Below, in pieces: positions 1 through 8,392 of a stretch of 64,000 bases of DNA. Within the stretch, counting starts at the first letter, position 1, and each line of letters starts with the position of its first letter. Under the pieces are notes generated by a model. That model was not told the origin of the DNA. It did no database searches and was given only the letters and a program-made list of their open reading frames with translations. The translations under genes were made by a program, and so were the position numbers. Source of the DNA: Ferrovibrio xuzhouensis. Lineage in GTDB: Bacteria > Pseudomonadota > Alphaproteobacteria > Ferrovibrionales > Ferrovibrionaceae. Location of the stretch: the NCBI RefSeq assembly GCF_042648965.1, contig NZ_JBHRYJ010000001.1:1612001-1676000 (forward strand), given 5' to 3'.

Positions 1-66
1 CCGCCGGTGGCCGGCAATACCGCGCTGGCCATGGCCGACGACCAGGACGACTGGCAGGAATTCTGA
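1..66 (+). CDS. Methyl-accepting chemotaxis protein, C-terminal end (partial)
   Basis: Only the last 21 codons are in the window, in frame from base 1 to the TGA at 64-66. The tail is flexible and acidic and ends in DDWQEF. This resembles the C-terminal aromatic pentapeptide (NWETF type) that tethers CheR and CheB to chemoreceptors. The next gene, 13 bp downstream, is cheW, which fits a receptor-coupling operon. The assignment rests on the tail and the neighbour, because no receptor domain is visible here. Confidence 0.6.
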   Translation, partial: PPVAGNTALAMADDQDDWQEF

Positions 67-79
67 GGAGACCGATCCC

Positions 80-532
80 ATGAGCACGAGCGAATACCTG
101 ACCTTCGCCATCGCCGGCCAGGACTATGGCGCCGCCATTCTGGCGGTGCGCGAAATCCGTGGCTGGACCGCCGAGACCCCCCTGCCGAACGCGCCGGCCG
201 GGGTGCGCGGCATCATCAACCTGCGTGGCCAGGTGGTGCCGATCTTCGACCTGCGCGTCCGGCTCGGCGCCGCGGCGACGCCGCCGACCGCCACCCATGT
301 GGTGATCGTGGTGGAGGCCGCCGCCGGCCAGTTCGGCCTGCTGGTCGACAGCGTGTCGGACATCCTGACGCTGGACGATGCCGAGCTGCAGCCGGTGCCG
401 CCGGCCGCCACCGACGGCAACGGCCTGCTGCTGGCACTGGCCGCACGCGCGGAGCGCATGGTCTCGCTGCTCGATCTCGACCGTCTGGTCAGCGGGGCCG
501 AGACCCAGCTGCTGCTGGAAGAGGCCGCCTGA
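80..532 (+). CDS. cheW: CheW chemotaxis coupling protein
   Basis: A 150-residue single-domain CheW protein that couples chemoreceptors to the CheA kinase in the cytoplasm. The N-terminal strand YLTFAIAGQDYGAAILAVREI and the core GVRGIINLRGQVVPIFDLRVRLG at about residues 40-63 are typical of the family. They are followed by GLLVDSVSDIL and a C-terminal MVSLLDLDRL. The length is normal. A GAGGAG ribosome-binding site lies just before the ATG. It follows the end of a receptor gene in what looks like one operon and is closed by the terminator at 560-591. No cheA, cheY or cheR lies in the window. Confidence 0.93.
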   Translation: MSTSEYLTFAIAGQDYGAAILAVREIRGWTAETPLPNAPAGVRGIINLRGQVVPIFDLRVRLGAAATPPTATHVVIVVEAAAGQFGLLVDSVSDILTLDDAELQPVPPAATDGNGLLLALAARAERMVSLLDLDRLVSGAETQLLLEEAA

Positions 533-559
533 GCGTCAGGCCGGATTGAATCCCATGCT

Positions 560-591
560 AAGGCGGGCCGCGATGCCCGCCTTTCTTTTTT
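560..591 (+). terminator. Rho-independent terminator after cheW
   Basis: A perfect 9-bp stem, AAGGCGGGC (560-568) with GCCCGCCTT (575-583), has a 6-nt loop and runs into a T-rich tract to 591. It ends the chemotaxis operon just before the convergent ABC permease gene stops at 596. Confidence 0.9.
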
Positions 592-595
592 GTGG

Positions 596-1456
596 CTAGC
601 GGATGCCCGCGCGCATGAAGCTCTGCACGAACTGGCGCTGGAACAGCAGGAAGGCGATCAGCAGCGGTGCCGCGGTCAGCAATGTGGCGGCGCAGATCAC
701 CGACCAGTCGATGCCCTGGTCGGTGCCGGCGAAGACTGACAGGCCGACGGTGAGCGGCCGCGTCTCGACCGAATTGGTGATGATCAGCGGCCACAGGAAG
801 TTGTTCCAGTGATAGCTGACCGAGACGAGGCCATAGGCGAGATAGACCGGCCGCGCCAACGGCACATAGACCCGCCACAACACACCCAGCGCGCCGCAGC
901 CTTCGAGACGGGCGGCCTCCTCCAGCTCCCCTGGCACCGTCTTGAAGGCCTGGCGTAGCAGGAAGATGCCGAAGCCCGAGGCCATGTAGGGCAGCGCGAT
1001 CCCGGCGATGCTGTCGACCAGGCCGAGCTGATGCATGGTGCGGTAATTCTCCACCAGCAGCATGTCGGGCATCATCATCAGCTGCACCAGCACCAGGGCG
1101 AAGGCCACATTGCTGCCGCGAAAGCTGAACCGCGCGAAGGCGTAGGCGGCCAGCGTGCAGAGCAGGAACTGGCCGGCAAGAATGGCCGTCACCAGGATGA
1201 CCGTGTTGAGCACATAGCGCGGGAATGGCGCCGAGTTCCAGGCGGCGGTGAAATTCTCCAGCGTCAGCGGCGCCAGCGGGTCGAAATGCGCCGAGAAGGC
1301 GGCGGGATGGAAGGCGGTCCAGATCGCGTAGAGCAGCGGCAGCAGCCAGAGCAGGCCGAGCAGCCAGGCCGCGGCGCCATTCAGCACGACATCGGCGCGG
1401 AGCGGCCGTGGCCGTGCCACCGCCGGCGATGCCGCCATGTCGAGTGCCGCCGTCAC
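596..1456 (-). CDS. ugpE: ABC transporter permease, UgpE-like (MalG family)
   Basis: A 286-residue inner-membrane permease of the binding-protein-dependent importer family, with about six hydrophobic segments. The cytoplasmic EAA loop (EAARLEGCGALGVLWRVYVP) near residue 183 docks on the ATPase. It is the last gene of a minus-strand operon C-B-A-E. Its start overlaps the stop of the preceding permease gene by 4 nt, which implies translational coupling. The family transports glycerol-3-phosphate and related glycerophosphodiesters or sugars. The substrate here is inferred from the binding protein only. Confidence 0.85.
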   Translation of the reverse strand: MTAALDMAASPAVARPRPLRADVVLNGAAAWLLGLLWLLPLLYAIWTAFHPAAFSAHFDPLAPLTLENFTAAWNSAPFPRYVLNTVILVTAILAGQFLLCTLAAYAFARFSFRGSNVAFALVLVQLMMMPDMLLVENYRTMHQLGLVDSIAGIALPYMASGFGIFLLRQAFKTVPGELEEAARLEGCGALGVLWRVYVPLARPVYLAYGLVSVSYHWNNFLWPLIITNSVETRPLTVGLSVFAGTDQGIDWSVICAATLLTAAPLLIAFLLFQRQFVQSFMRAGIR

Positions 1457-2328
1457 CGGTAGTGGATCCGCTTTTCGAGCAGGCCGAACTGCACCACGGC
1501 CAGCAGGGCCAGCAAAGCCAGCAGCACCATGGTCAGCGCCGCGGCGTAACCCTGGTCCCAGAACTTGAAGCCGGTCTCGAAGATGTAGAACAGCAGCAGG
1601 GTCGAGGCATTGTCCGGCCCGCCGCGCGTCATCACCACCACATGGTCGACGACGCGGAAGGCATTGATCACCGCATTGACCAGCACGAACAGCGTCGTTG
1701 GCATCAAGAGCGGAAAGGTGATGCGGCGGAAGATGTGCCAGCGGCCGGCGCCTTCCATGGCGGCAGCCTCGGCCAGGTCAGGCGAAATCTGCTGCAGGGC
1801 GGCGAGGTAGAAGATCATGAAGAAGCCGGCCTCCTTCCACACGCTGACCGCCATCAGGCACCACAGCGCCGTGTCGCGGCTGCCCAGCCAGTTGACGGCG
1901 GGCAGGCCGAACAGGCCGCGGATCTGGTCGAGCAGGCCGTAATCGGGGGTGTAGAAAAACAGCCAGATATTGGCGACCGCGATCATCGGCAGGATGGTCG
2001 GGGTGAAATAGGCCAGCCGCAGCAGGCCGCGACCGCCGATGCGGCTGTTCACCCACAAGGCCATGGCCAGGGCGATAGCGATGATCAGCGGCACGGTGAC
2101 CAGCGCGAAGAGCAGCGAATTGCTTAAGGCCGTCCAGAACACCGGGTCGGCCAGCATGGCATGGTAATTCTCCAGCCCGATGAAGCGGGCCGGACGGTTG
2201 CCTCGCGGCGTGGTGAAGAAGCTGAACCACAGGGTGGCCAGCGCCGGATAATGCGTGAAGGCGGCGAGCAGCACGGCAGCCGGCAGCAGCAGCAGCCAGC
2301 CCTGAATATCGGTGCGGAAGCGCGACAT
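1453..2328 (-). CDS. ugpA: ABC transporter permease, UgpA-like (MalF family)
   Basis: A 291-residue partner permease beginning MSRFRTDIQGWLLLLPAAVLL, with six predicted membrane segments. Its EAA loop is EAAAMEGAGRWHIFRRITFP. A longer frame runs upstream to 2460 but would overlap the 3' end of the binding-protein gene. The ATG at 2326-2328 gives the normal family length and N-terminus, although no clear Shine-Dalgarno precedes it. It forms a heterodimer with the downstream permease and overlaps that gene by 4 nt. Confidence 0.85.
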   Translation of the reverse strand: MSRFRTDIQGWLLLLPAAVLLAAFTHYPALATLWFSFFTTPRGNRPARFIGLENYHAMLADPVFWTALSNSLLFALVTVPLIIAIALAMALWVNSRIGGRGLLRLAYFTPTILPMIAVANIWLFFYTPDYGLLDQIRGLFGLPAVNWLGSRDTALWCLMAVSVWKEAGFFMIFYLAALQQISPDLAEAAAMEGAGRWHIFRRITFPLLMPTTLFVLVNAVINAFRVVDHVVVMTRGGPDNASTLLLFYIFETGFKFWDQGYAAALTMVLLALLALLAVVQFGLLEKRIHYR

Positions 2329-2386
2329 GACGATCCGGCTGGGGAAGGGAGGAATGGCGGGGCGGTGTGCGCCGCCCCGCCGGGTG

Positions 2387-3688
2387 TCAGCGATAGGCCT
2401 TGAGGATGCGGTCGGCCTCGCGCTGGGCGTCTTCCATCGCCTGCTTGGGGCTTTTCGCACCGGTCAGCGCCGCCTGCAGGCCGTCGTTCAGGGCCTTGGT
2501 GACGCGCTGGTTTTCATGCGTCGACAGCTCCGCCACCGCATGCTCGAGCTGGTCGCGGGCAACCAGCGGGGCCGGGAATTCGGCGACGTAATCCTTCATC
2601 TCCTTGGTCTGCCAGGCCGCCGGCGAAACAGCGACATAGCCGGTGGCGATCGCCCATTCGGCGGCACGCTTGGGCTCGGTCATCCACTTGGCGAATTTGA
2701 AGGCGGCGGCCTGCTGTTCGGCCGAGCCGCTCTTGAAGACGTAGAAGTTGCCGCCGCCGGTCGGCGAGCCGCGCCGCTTGCCGGCCGGCAGCATGGCAGT
2801 GCCGAACTCGAACTTGGCATTCTTGCGGATGTTGGTCAGGTTGCCGGTGGTGGTCCAGATCATCGCCGCCTTCTTCTCGAAGAAGTCCTTCGGCGTGGTG
2901 CCCCATTCGACGATGCCCGGCGGATGGATCTTGTCCTTGCGGCTGAGATCGACCCAGTATTGCAGGGCCTCGACCACGGCGGGCTTGTCGAAATAGGTCT
3001 GGTTGCCGGCGCTGTTCATCAGCTTCACGTCATTCTGGGTGGTGAAGCACTGGAACAGCCAGTAGGGAAAGCCCGACGACGGCACCTGGATGCCCCAGCT
3101 GGTGACATTGCCCGCGGCGTCGCGCCTGGTCAGCTTCTTGCCCATGCTGACGAGCTCCGCCCAGGTCTGCGGCGGCTTCTCCGGATCGAGGCCGGCCTCC
3201 TTGAACAGCTCCTTGTTCCAGAACATCACCACGGTCGAGCGCTGGAACGGCACACCCCAGGTCTTGCCGCCGGTCTGGCTGTTTTCCATGAAGCCGGGAT
3301 AGAAGCCCTTCAGCCAGGCCTTGTCGTCGGCGGTCTTGGCCAGGCTGTCGAACGGGACGATGGCATCCTCGTCGATCAGGGTGAACATGTCGGTCGACAG
3401 GATCACCGCCACCTGCGGCGCGTCGCCGCCCTTCAGCGCGGTCAGCGTCTTGGCAATGGTGTCCTGATACGAGCCGGCATAGACCGGCTTGATATGGATG
3501 TCCGGATTCGCCTTCTCGAAATCCGCGGCCATGCCGTCGATCACCTTGGTGACCGGGCCGCCGACAGCGACCGGATAGTAGAAGGTGAGATCGGTGGCGC
3601 CGGCCTGTCCGGCCAGCGACAGGGCGAGGCCGAGGCCGGCAGCGAGGCCGAACCAGGTTTTCATTGGCAGTTTGGTCGTCAGGGTCAT
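2387..3688 (-). CDS. ugpB: ABC transporter substrate-binding protein, UgpB-like
   Basis: A 433-residue periplasmic binding protein with a signal peptide (residues 1 to about 31, ending AGQAGA) and the family 1 extracellular solute-binding fold. The block GLDPEKPPQTWAEL and the later GTAMLPAG and AAEWAIATGY segments match the layout of UgpB, the glycerol-3-phosphate/glycerophosphocholine binder. The ATG at 3688 overlaps the stop of the ATPase gene by 4 nt and has an AAGGAGAG ribosome-binding site at good distance. A sugar or polyol substrate is the main alternative. Confidence 0.85.
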   Translation of the reverse strand: MTLTTKLPMKTWFGLAAGLGLALSLAGQAGATDLTFYYPVAVGGPVTKVIDGMAADFEKANPDIHIKPVYAGSYQDTIAKTLTALKGGDAPQVAVILSTDMFTLIDEDAIVPFDSLAKTADDKAWLKGFYPGFMENSQTGGKTWGVPFQRSTVVMFWNKELFKEAGLDPEKPPQTWAELVSMGKKLTRRDAAGNVTSWGIQVPSSGFPYWLFQCFTTQNDVKLMNSAGNQTYFDKPAVVEALQYWVDLSRKDKIHPPGIVEWGTTPKDFFEKKAAMIWTTTGNLTNIRKNAKFEFGTAMLPAGKRRGSPTGGGNFYVFKSGSAEQQAAAFKFAKWMTEPKRAAEWAIATGYVAVSPAAWQTKEMKDYVAEFPAPLVARDQLEHAVAELSTHENQRVTKALNDGLQAALTGAKSPKQAMEDAQREADRILKAYR

Positions 3689-4767
3689 GCTGCACTCTCC
3701 TTGCTGCGGGAAGACTGGGGGTGGCCGGCCGGCGTCGCGATGCGCCAGCCGTCATTGGCAAACAGATGCTGGTCCCCGGCGGTCCAGCCGAGCCGCACGG
3801 CATCGCCGGCGCGCAGGCGCGGATGGCCGGGAATGCGGGCGGCGATGGCGGTCTCGCCGATCCGGCACAGCAGCACGGTATCGGCGCCGAGATATTCGGC
3901 CGCCTCCACCAGCGCGGCGACGCCGGTCTCGCCGAGGCTGATCGCCTCCGGCCTGATGCCAAGCTGGGCATCGGCGCCGATCCCGCCGGGCAGGGCCGCG
4001 CGCAGGTCGGGCGCCAGCAGCGGCCGCAATGGCCCGAGCGGCAGCAGGTTCATCGGCGGCGTGCCGAGGAAGCGCGCTGCAAAGGCCGTCTGCGGCCGGC
4101 CATACAGCGCGTCCGGCGTGCCGGCCTCGGCAATGCGGCCCGCGCGCATCAGGATGATGCGGTCGGCCATGGTCATCGCTTCGGTCTGGTCGTGGGTGAC
4201 GTAGATCATCGTCATCCCCAGCCTTTGCTGCAGGCTGCGGATCTCGCTGCGCATCTCGTGGCGCAGCTGGGCGTCGAGATTGCTGAGCGGCTCGTCCATC
4301 AGGCAGACCGGCGCCTCGGCGATGATGGCGCGGCCAAGCGCGACGCGCTGGCGCTGGCCGCCGGAGAGTTCCGCCGGCCGCCGGCCGAGATACGGTTCGA
4401 GGCCGACCAGTGCCGCGACACGCTTGAGCCGTGCGTCGCGTTCGGCACGCGGCAGCCGGCGCACCTTCAGGCCGAAGACGATATTCTCGGCTACCGTCAG
4501 ATGCGGAAACAGGGCGTAGGACTGGAACACCATGGCGATGCGGCGCTCGGCCGGCGGCAGATGCGTCACATCGCGGTCGCCGATCAGGATGCGGCCCGCG
4601 CTCGCCGCCTCGAGGCCGGCGATCAGCCGCAGGGTCGTCGACTTGCCGCAGCCCGACGGACCGAGCAGCACGAGAAGCTGGCCGGCCTCGGCGGTAAAGC
4701 TGACATCGTCGACGGCACGCACGGCACCCCAGCAGCGGGCGATAGTCTCGACCACGATCCGTGTCAT
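3685..4767 (-). CDS. ugpC: ABC transporter ATPase, UgpC/MalK-like
   Basis: A 360-residue ATP-binding subunit for carbohydrate-type importers. Walker A GPSGCGKS lies at 36-43, the Q-loop at Q82, signature LSGGQ at 134-138, and Walker B CLMDEP at about 155-160, followed by the switch histidine in YVTHDQTEA. The C-terminal third is the TOBE/regulatory domain of MalK-type ATPases. It is the first gene of the operon. Its start codon overlaps the stop of a six-codon upstream frame inside a 17-bp tandem repeat. A palindrome-rich region upstream probably controls the operon. Confidence 0.88.
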   Translation of the reverse strand: MTRIVVETIARCWGAVRAVDDVSFTAEAGQLLVLLGPSGCGKSTTLRLIAGLEAASAGRILIGDRDVTHLPPAERRIAMVFQSYALFPHLTVAENIVFGLKVRRLPRAERDARLKRVAALVGLEPYLGRRPAELSGGQRQRVALGRAIIAEAPVCLMDEPLSNLDAQLRHEMRSEIRSLQQRLGMTMIYVTHDQTEAMTMADRIILMRAGRIAEAGTPDALYGRPQTAFAARFLGTPPMNLLPLGPLRPLLAPDLRAALPGGIGADAQLGIRPEAISLGETGVAALVEAAEYLGADTVLLCRIGETAIAARIPGHPRLRAGDAVRLGWTAGDQHLFANDGWRIATPAGHPQSSRSKESAA

Positions 4768-4786
4768 GGCACGATCCGCGTCATGG
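4753..4786 (-). repeat. 17-bp tandem repeat at the ugpC start with a hexapeptide uORF
   Basis: CACGATCCGTGTCATGG (4753-4769) is followed directly by a copy with one change (4770-4786). Each copy carries an ATG on the minus strand. The upstream ATG (4784-4782) reads Met-Thr-Arg-Ile-Val-Pro-stop, with its TGA overlapping the ugpC ATG. This looks like a duplicated start region that could couple or tune translation. Confidence 0.55.
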
Positions 4787-4866
4787 CCGCACCCGCCCGC
4801 CGCCTTCCGGCATGGCAGGGCACGGCGGCCGCTTGCGATATCCCCCTCGGCACCTTCATGGCACCG

Positions 4867-4880
4867 AGTTCATATGAACT
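4867..4880. promoter_or_regulatory. Perfect 14-bp palindrome in the ugp control region
   Basis: AGTTCATATGAACT is its own reverse complement. It lies about 100 bp upstream of ugpC and about 125 bp upstream of the divergent extensin-like gene. Its GTTCAT half-site recurs in the inverted repeat at 4923-4948, so both are likely operators of one dimeric regulator. Confidence 0.55.
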
Positions 4881-4922
4881 GTGTGACGGGCGATTTGCCT
4901 TCGGATTAAAGTTCAGTGACTT

Positions 4923-4948
4923 CGAATGAACATCGCCATGTTCATTCG
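4923..4948. promoter_or_regulatory. Inverted repeat with 10-bp perfect arms, probable operator
   Basis: CGAATGAACA (4923-4932) and TGTTCATTCG (4939-4948) are perfect reverse complements separated by 6 bp. They contain the same ATGAAC/GTTCAT half-sites as the palindrome at 4867-4880. No T-tract follows, so a terminator is unlikely. Confidence 0.55.
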
Positions 4949-5004
4949 CCCAGATTTCGCCTTAGTGCCGCCGGAGGATGGCTGCACCTCGGGAGAGCAA
5001 GTCG

Positions 5005-5700
5005 ATGACCAAGCGATTTCTGATCTGGCTGTCGCTGCCGGTGGTTGCAGCCGGCGCGCTGGCGGTCCTGGCTTTCGCGCGGCCGGATATGCTGCGCGCC
5101 TGGAACCCCTTCGCGCCGCTGGCCGTCGGCGATCCGGTGACACCGGCGACCCGCATCAAGCTTGCCCGCGCCGACCGCGACCCGGGCTATTGCCGCGCCG
5201 CGCTGGCCACCGCGGGCCTGCGCACCGAGCCGATCCCCGATGGCGGCGGCGATGCCGCCTGTCCGCTGCATCAGGCGGTACGGGTCGAAGCCGGCCGCGC
5301 GCGACTGAACAGCAGTTTCCCGGCGAGCTGCCCGCTGGCGCTCGCCTATGCGATGTTCGAGGACCATGACCTGCAGCCGCTGGCAAAGGCGCGGCTTGGT
5401 ACGCCGGTCGCCCAGGTGTCGCACCTGGGCAGCTATGCCTGCACGCCCGGCAGCCATACCGCTGCCGCCGGCGACTATGCGAAGGCCAATGCGCTCGACA
5501 TCGCCGGCTTCATCCTGGCTGACGGCCGGCAGATCGCCATCAAGCGCGACTGGCAGGGCAGCGATGCACCGGCGAAAGCCTTCCTGCACGACCTGCGCGA
5601 TGCCGCCTGTCGCAGCTTCGGCACGGTCGAGGGGCCGGATTCCGGCGCCGGCCGCGCCGGCATCCTGCATGTTGCGATGCGCAGCGGCGACTGCCGTTAG
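5005..5700 (+). CDS. Extensin-like C-terminal domain protein
   Basis: A 231-residue protein with an N-terminal membrane anchor or signal (about residues 4-25) and an extracytoplasmic domain. The conserved cysteines and the motif GSYACTPGSHTAAAGDYAKANALDIAGFIL are characteristic of the bacterial extensin-like C-terminal family (PF06904), which occurs widely in alphaproteobacteria and is presumed to act on the cell wall. The start at 5005 is preferred over 4978 because a GGGAGAG site lies 8 nt upstream. It diverges from ugpC across the operator-like palindromes. The exact activity is unknown. Confidence 0.8.
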   Translation: MTKRFLIWLSLPVVAAGALAVLAFARPDMLRAWNPFAPLAVGDPVTPATRIKLARADRDPGYCRAALATAGLRTEPIPDGGGDAACPLHQAVRVEAGRARLNSSFPASCPLALAYAMFEDHDLQPLAKARLGTPVAQVSHLGSYACTPGSHTAAAGDYAKANALDIAGFILADGRQIAIKRDWQGSDAPAKAFLHDLRDAACRSFGTVEGPDSGAGRAGILHVAMRSGDCR

Positions 5701-5733
5701 GGACTGATCAGATAATCAGCGCACCCGGCCGGA

Positions 5734-6990
5734 TCAGCGGATTCTGAACGGCAGGTTGCCGGTGGCCGCCGCGCCCTTGCCGTCGCGCACGGTGACGAAC
5801 AGGCGGTAGTTGCCGGGCTCGAGGCCGGCGATGCCGACGCCCTTGGGCGCGGGATCGCGCAACGCCTGCGGGAAGTTCTGCGGCACCGCCTCGGCATCGC
5901 CGCCGGTCTTGCGGTCGGTGCTTTCGGCCATCACCGACCACACCACGCCGAGCGGATCGCCATCCGGATCGTCGACCGAGATCTCGGCCCGCCGCGTGTC
6001 GCCGCGCGGCCAGTCGTTGCCCTGCGGAAAGCGCAGCAGCAGGATCCGCGGCGCCCGGTTGCCGTTCGGCGGCTTGCCGCCCCAGGCCTGCGCCATCACT
6101 TCGGCGCTCTGCTGCCATTCGCCGCCCTGCAGCAGCATGCTGTGCCAGGTCGGGGTGACTTCCTGCTTCTGGCCCCAGTAGAACAGGAACTGGCCCTGGG
6201 TCTGCGGCAGCAGCGCGGTCATGTAGCGCGACAGCAGGGTCGCCTTCTCGGTGCTGGTCGGCTCGATCGGCGCGCCCCAGGCGGTCTTCGGCGCCGCCCA
6301 CTGGCCGAGCGGCCCCATCTCGGTGACCAGCAGCGGGCCGCGCCAGCCCTGTTCATGCACCCGCTCGGGCAGGCTCGGCAGCGCATCGCCGTAGGAGTTG
6401 ATGCCGAGCACCTGGATCGAAGGTGCCAGTTTCATCAGGCGGGCGATCTTGTGCTTGCCGGTTTCGGCCAGCACGGCGAGCGTCGGATGGTTCGGGTCGA
6501 GCCGGCGCACCAGCTTGGCGGCGTCCTCGATGCCGGGCCAGACCGCGCTGTCGTCGGCGAGTTCGGCCTCGACCTCATTGCCGATGCCCCACATCAGCAG
6601 CGCCGGATGGTTGCGGAAGCGCTCGACGAAGGCCTGCAGCTTCTGCAGCTGCGGGCCGACCTGGGCGAGGTTCTTGTAGTCAAAGCCCTTGCGCGGCTGC
6701 TCCAGCCAGAAGCCGGCGATCACCTTGAGGCCATGCTTCTGCGCCTCGTCGAGCACATAGCCGGTCTCGTCGCCGTAAGTGCGCACCGTGTTGGCGCCAA
6801 GCCCGGGCAGCAGGCCGAGCCGTTGCTGGCCGTCGACGCCGCGCGGGGTGAACGGCTTGCCGTCGACCAGGATCTGGCGGCCCTCCACCTTCACCGTGGC
6901 GGCAGCCGCGGAAAACGGCAAAAGCGTCGCCACGGCAAACAGCATGGCGGCAAGACGGGCGACGGCAGTGCGGGGCGGGGTGCGCGGCAT
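5734..6990 (-). CDS. Secreted glycoside hydrolase (GH2/GH5-like TIM barrel)
   Basis: A 418-residue exported protein with a signal peptide of about 30 residues ending FSAAAA. The barrel begins with ILVDGKPFTPRGVD. The acid/base region WGIGNEVEA (Asn-Glu pair at the end of strand 4) and the candidate nucleophile in LLVTEMGPLGQW fit retaining clan GH-A glycosidases or glucan transferases. A C-terminal Ig-like segment (about residues 325-418, including FRIR) follows. It converges with the extensin-like gene, so the two may be cell-envelope neighbours. The substrate cannot be told. Confidence 0.75.
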   Translation of the reverse strand: MPRTPPRTAVARLAAMLFAVATLLPFSAAAATVKVEGRQILVDGKPFTPRGVDGQQRLGLLPGLGANTVRTYGDETGYVLDEAQKHGLKVIAGFWLEQPRKGFDYKNLAQVGPQLQKLQAFVERFRNHPALLMWGIGNEVEAELADDSAVWPGIEDAAKLVRRLDPNHPTLAVLAETGKHKIARLMKLAPSIQVLGINSYGDALPSLPERVHEQGWRGPLLVTEMGPLGQWAAPKTAWGAPIEPTSTEKATLLSRYMTALLPQTQGQFLFYWGQKQEVTPTWHSMLLQGGEWQQSAEVMAQAWGGKPPNGNRAPRILLLRFPQGNDWPRGDTRRAEISVDDPDGDPLGVVWSVMAESTDRKTGGDAEAVPQNFPQALRDPAPKGVGIAGLEPGNYRLFVTVRDGKGAAATGNLPFRIR

Positions 6991-7056
6991 GGCCGTGACT
7001 CATGCCGTGAAGCGCCCGCCAAAGCAAGGATGATTGCTGTGGTTTATGCGATACCG

Positions 7057-8319
7057 TTACGAGGCGAGCGGAGTCTTCTGCGCTAGGCTGCCACGGTCGA
7101 AGCCGGCGGTCTTCTTGTAGCCTTCCGACATGGCGACCATCTCGTCCTGGCTGATGACATCCTCGATGCGTTCGAACGGCCGCCCGCCGGTGCGCTGGTG
7201 CACTTCGCGCAGGATGGCATCGGGGGGATTCTGCCGGTTGGTCAGCACCACCTTGGCCGTCGCCGGGTTGCGTTCCGCGTCATACGCGCGCAGGGCGGGA
7301 ACCGGATCGCCGGCGCCGGCGGCCTTGAGGTGACCGGCCAGCGCCCGCGCATCGAGGATCGCCTGGCCGGCGCCGTTCGAGCCGCGCGGATACATCGGAT
7401 GCGCCGCATCGCCGAGCAGGGTCATGCGGCCGAAGCTCCAGCGCGGCAGCGGATCGCGGTCGACCATCGGGTATTCGAGGATGATCTCGGCGTTTTCCAG
7501 CAGGCCGGCCATGTCGAGCCAGTCGAAACGCCAGTCGCGGAACACCGGGAAGAAATCCTCCAGCCGGCCCTTCTGGTTCCAGTCGTTCTTCTCGTATTTG
7601 TCGGACTCGATCTCGGCCACCCAGTTGATCAGCTGGCGGCCTTGGGCATCCAGCGCCTTGCGGATCGGGTAGATCACCAGCTTGCCGACCTCGAGCCAGC
7701 CGGCCAGCACCATGCTGGCGCCGGTCAGGTAGGGTTTCGCCCAGGTGACGCCGCGCCACATGTTGATGCCGGAATAGACCGGGTCGCCCTCGGCCGGATA
7801 GAGCTGCTTGCGCAGCACCGACTGGATGCCGTCGCAGCCGATCAGGATGTCGCCACGCAGCGGCGGCACGCTCTCGCCGGTGACGGTATCGGCCAGATGC
7901 AAGGTGACGCCGGTGTCGTCCTGCTCGGCCTTCAGCAGCCGGCGGCCGAGATGGATGCGGTCGGCGCCGAGGCGCTCCTGCACCGTGCGGAACAGGATCA
8001 TCTGCAGGTCGCCGCGATGGATCGACAGCTGTGGCGCGTCATAGCCGGCAAAGCGACCGCGCGCCTCGCGGAAGGCAAACTGGCCATGGCGGTTGTAGAA
8101 GCGCATCTCCTGCGTCTCGACGGCGATCGCCTCCAGCGCCGGCTGCAGGCCGAGGTCGCCGAGTTCCTTCATCGCATGCGGCAGCAGGTTGATGCCGACG
8201 CCGAGCGGCCGGATTTCCGGCACCGCCTCGATCACCCGGCAGGGGATGCCGAGCCGGTGCAGGTAGAGCGCAGTGGTCAGGCCGCCGATACCGGCACCGA
8301 CGATCAGGACGTCATTCAT
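7057..8319 (-). CDS. PhzS-like FAD-dependent monooxygenase
   Basis: A 420-residue class A flavoprotein hydroxylase. The dinucleotide-binding motif GAGIGG lies at residues 8-13, followed by EIRPLGVGINLLP, the DG motif GCDGIQSVLR, and the flavin-binding GDAAHPMYPRGSNGAGQAILDARALAGHL near the C-terminus. The sequence blocks (SIHRGDLQMIL, MWRGVT, LEYPMVDRDPLPRW) match the PhzS and salicylate-hydroxylase-like group that hydroxylates aromatic acids using NAD(P)H and O2. It follows the TAXI binding-protein gene on the same strand and probably acts on the solute that protein captures. Confidence 0.85.
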   Translation of the reverse strand: MNDVLIVGAGIGGLTTALYLHRLGIPCRVIEAVPEIRPLGVGINLLPHAMKELGDLGLQPALEAIAVETQEMRFYNRHGQFAFREARGRFAGYDAPQLSIHRGDLQMILFRTVQERLGADRIHLGRRLLKAEQDDTGVTLHLADTVTGESVPPLRGDILIGCDGIQSVLRKQLYPAEGDPVYSGINMWRGVTWAKPYLTGASMVLAGWLEVGKLVIYPIRKALDAQGRQLINWVAEIESDKYEKNDWNQKGRLEDFFPVFRDWRFDWLDMAGLLENAEIILEYPMVDRDPLPRWSFGRMTLLGDAAHPMYPRGSNGAGQAILDARALAGHLKAAGAGDPVPALRAYDAERNPATAKVVLTNRQNPPDAILREVHQRTGGRPFERIEDVISQDEMVAMSEGYKKTAGFDRGSLAQKTPLAS

Positions 8320-8392
8320 GGAAACCTCGAAGTCAGGGGAGGATGCGGCGCCCGGCCGGCCACTGGCGGACAGATCCGGGCGCCGGCACGGA

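Noticed and set aside
2312..4204. 630-codon plus-strand frame opposite ugpA/B/C
   Set aside because: The genes on the minus strand are clear transporter subunits with overlaps and ribosome sites. The plus frame has no domain.
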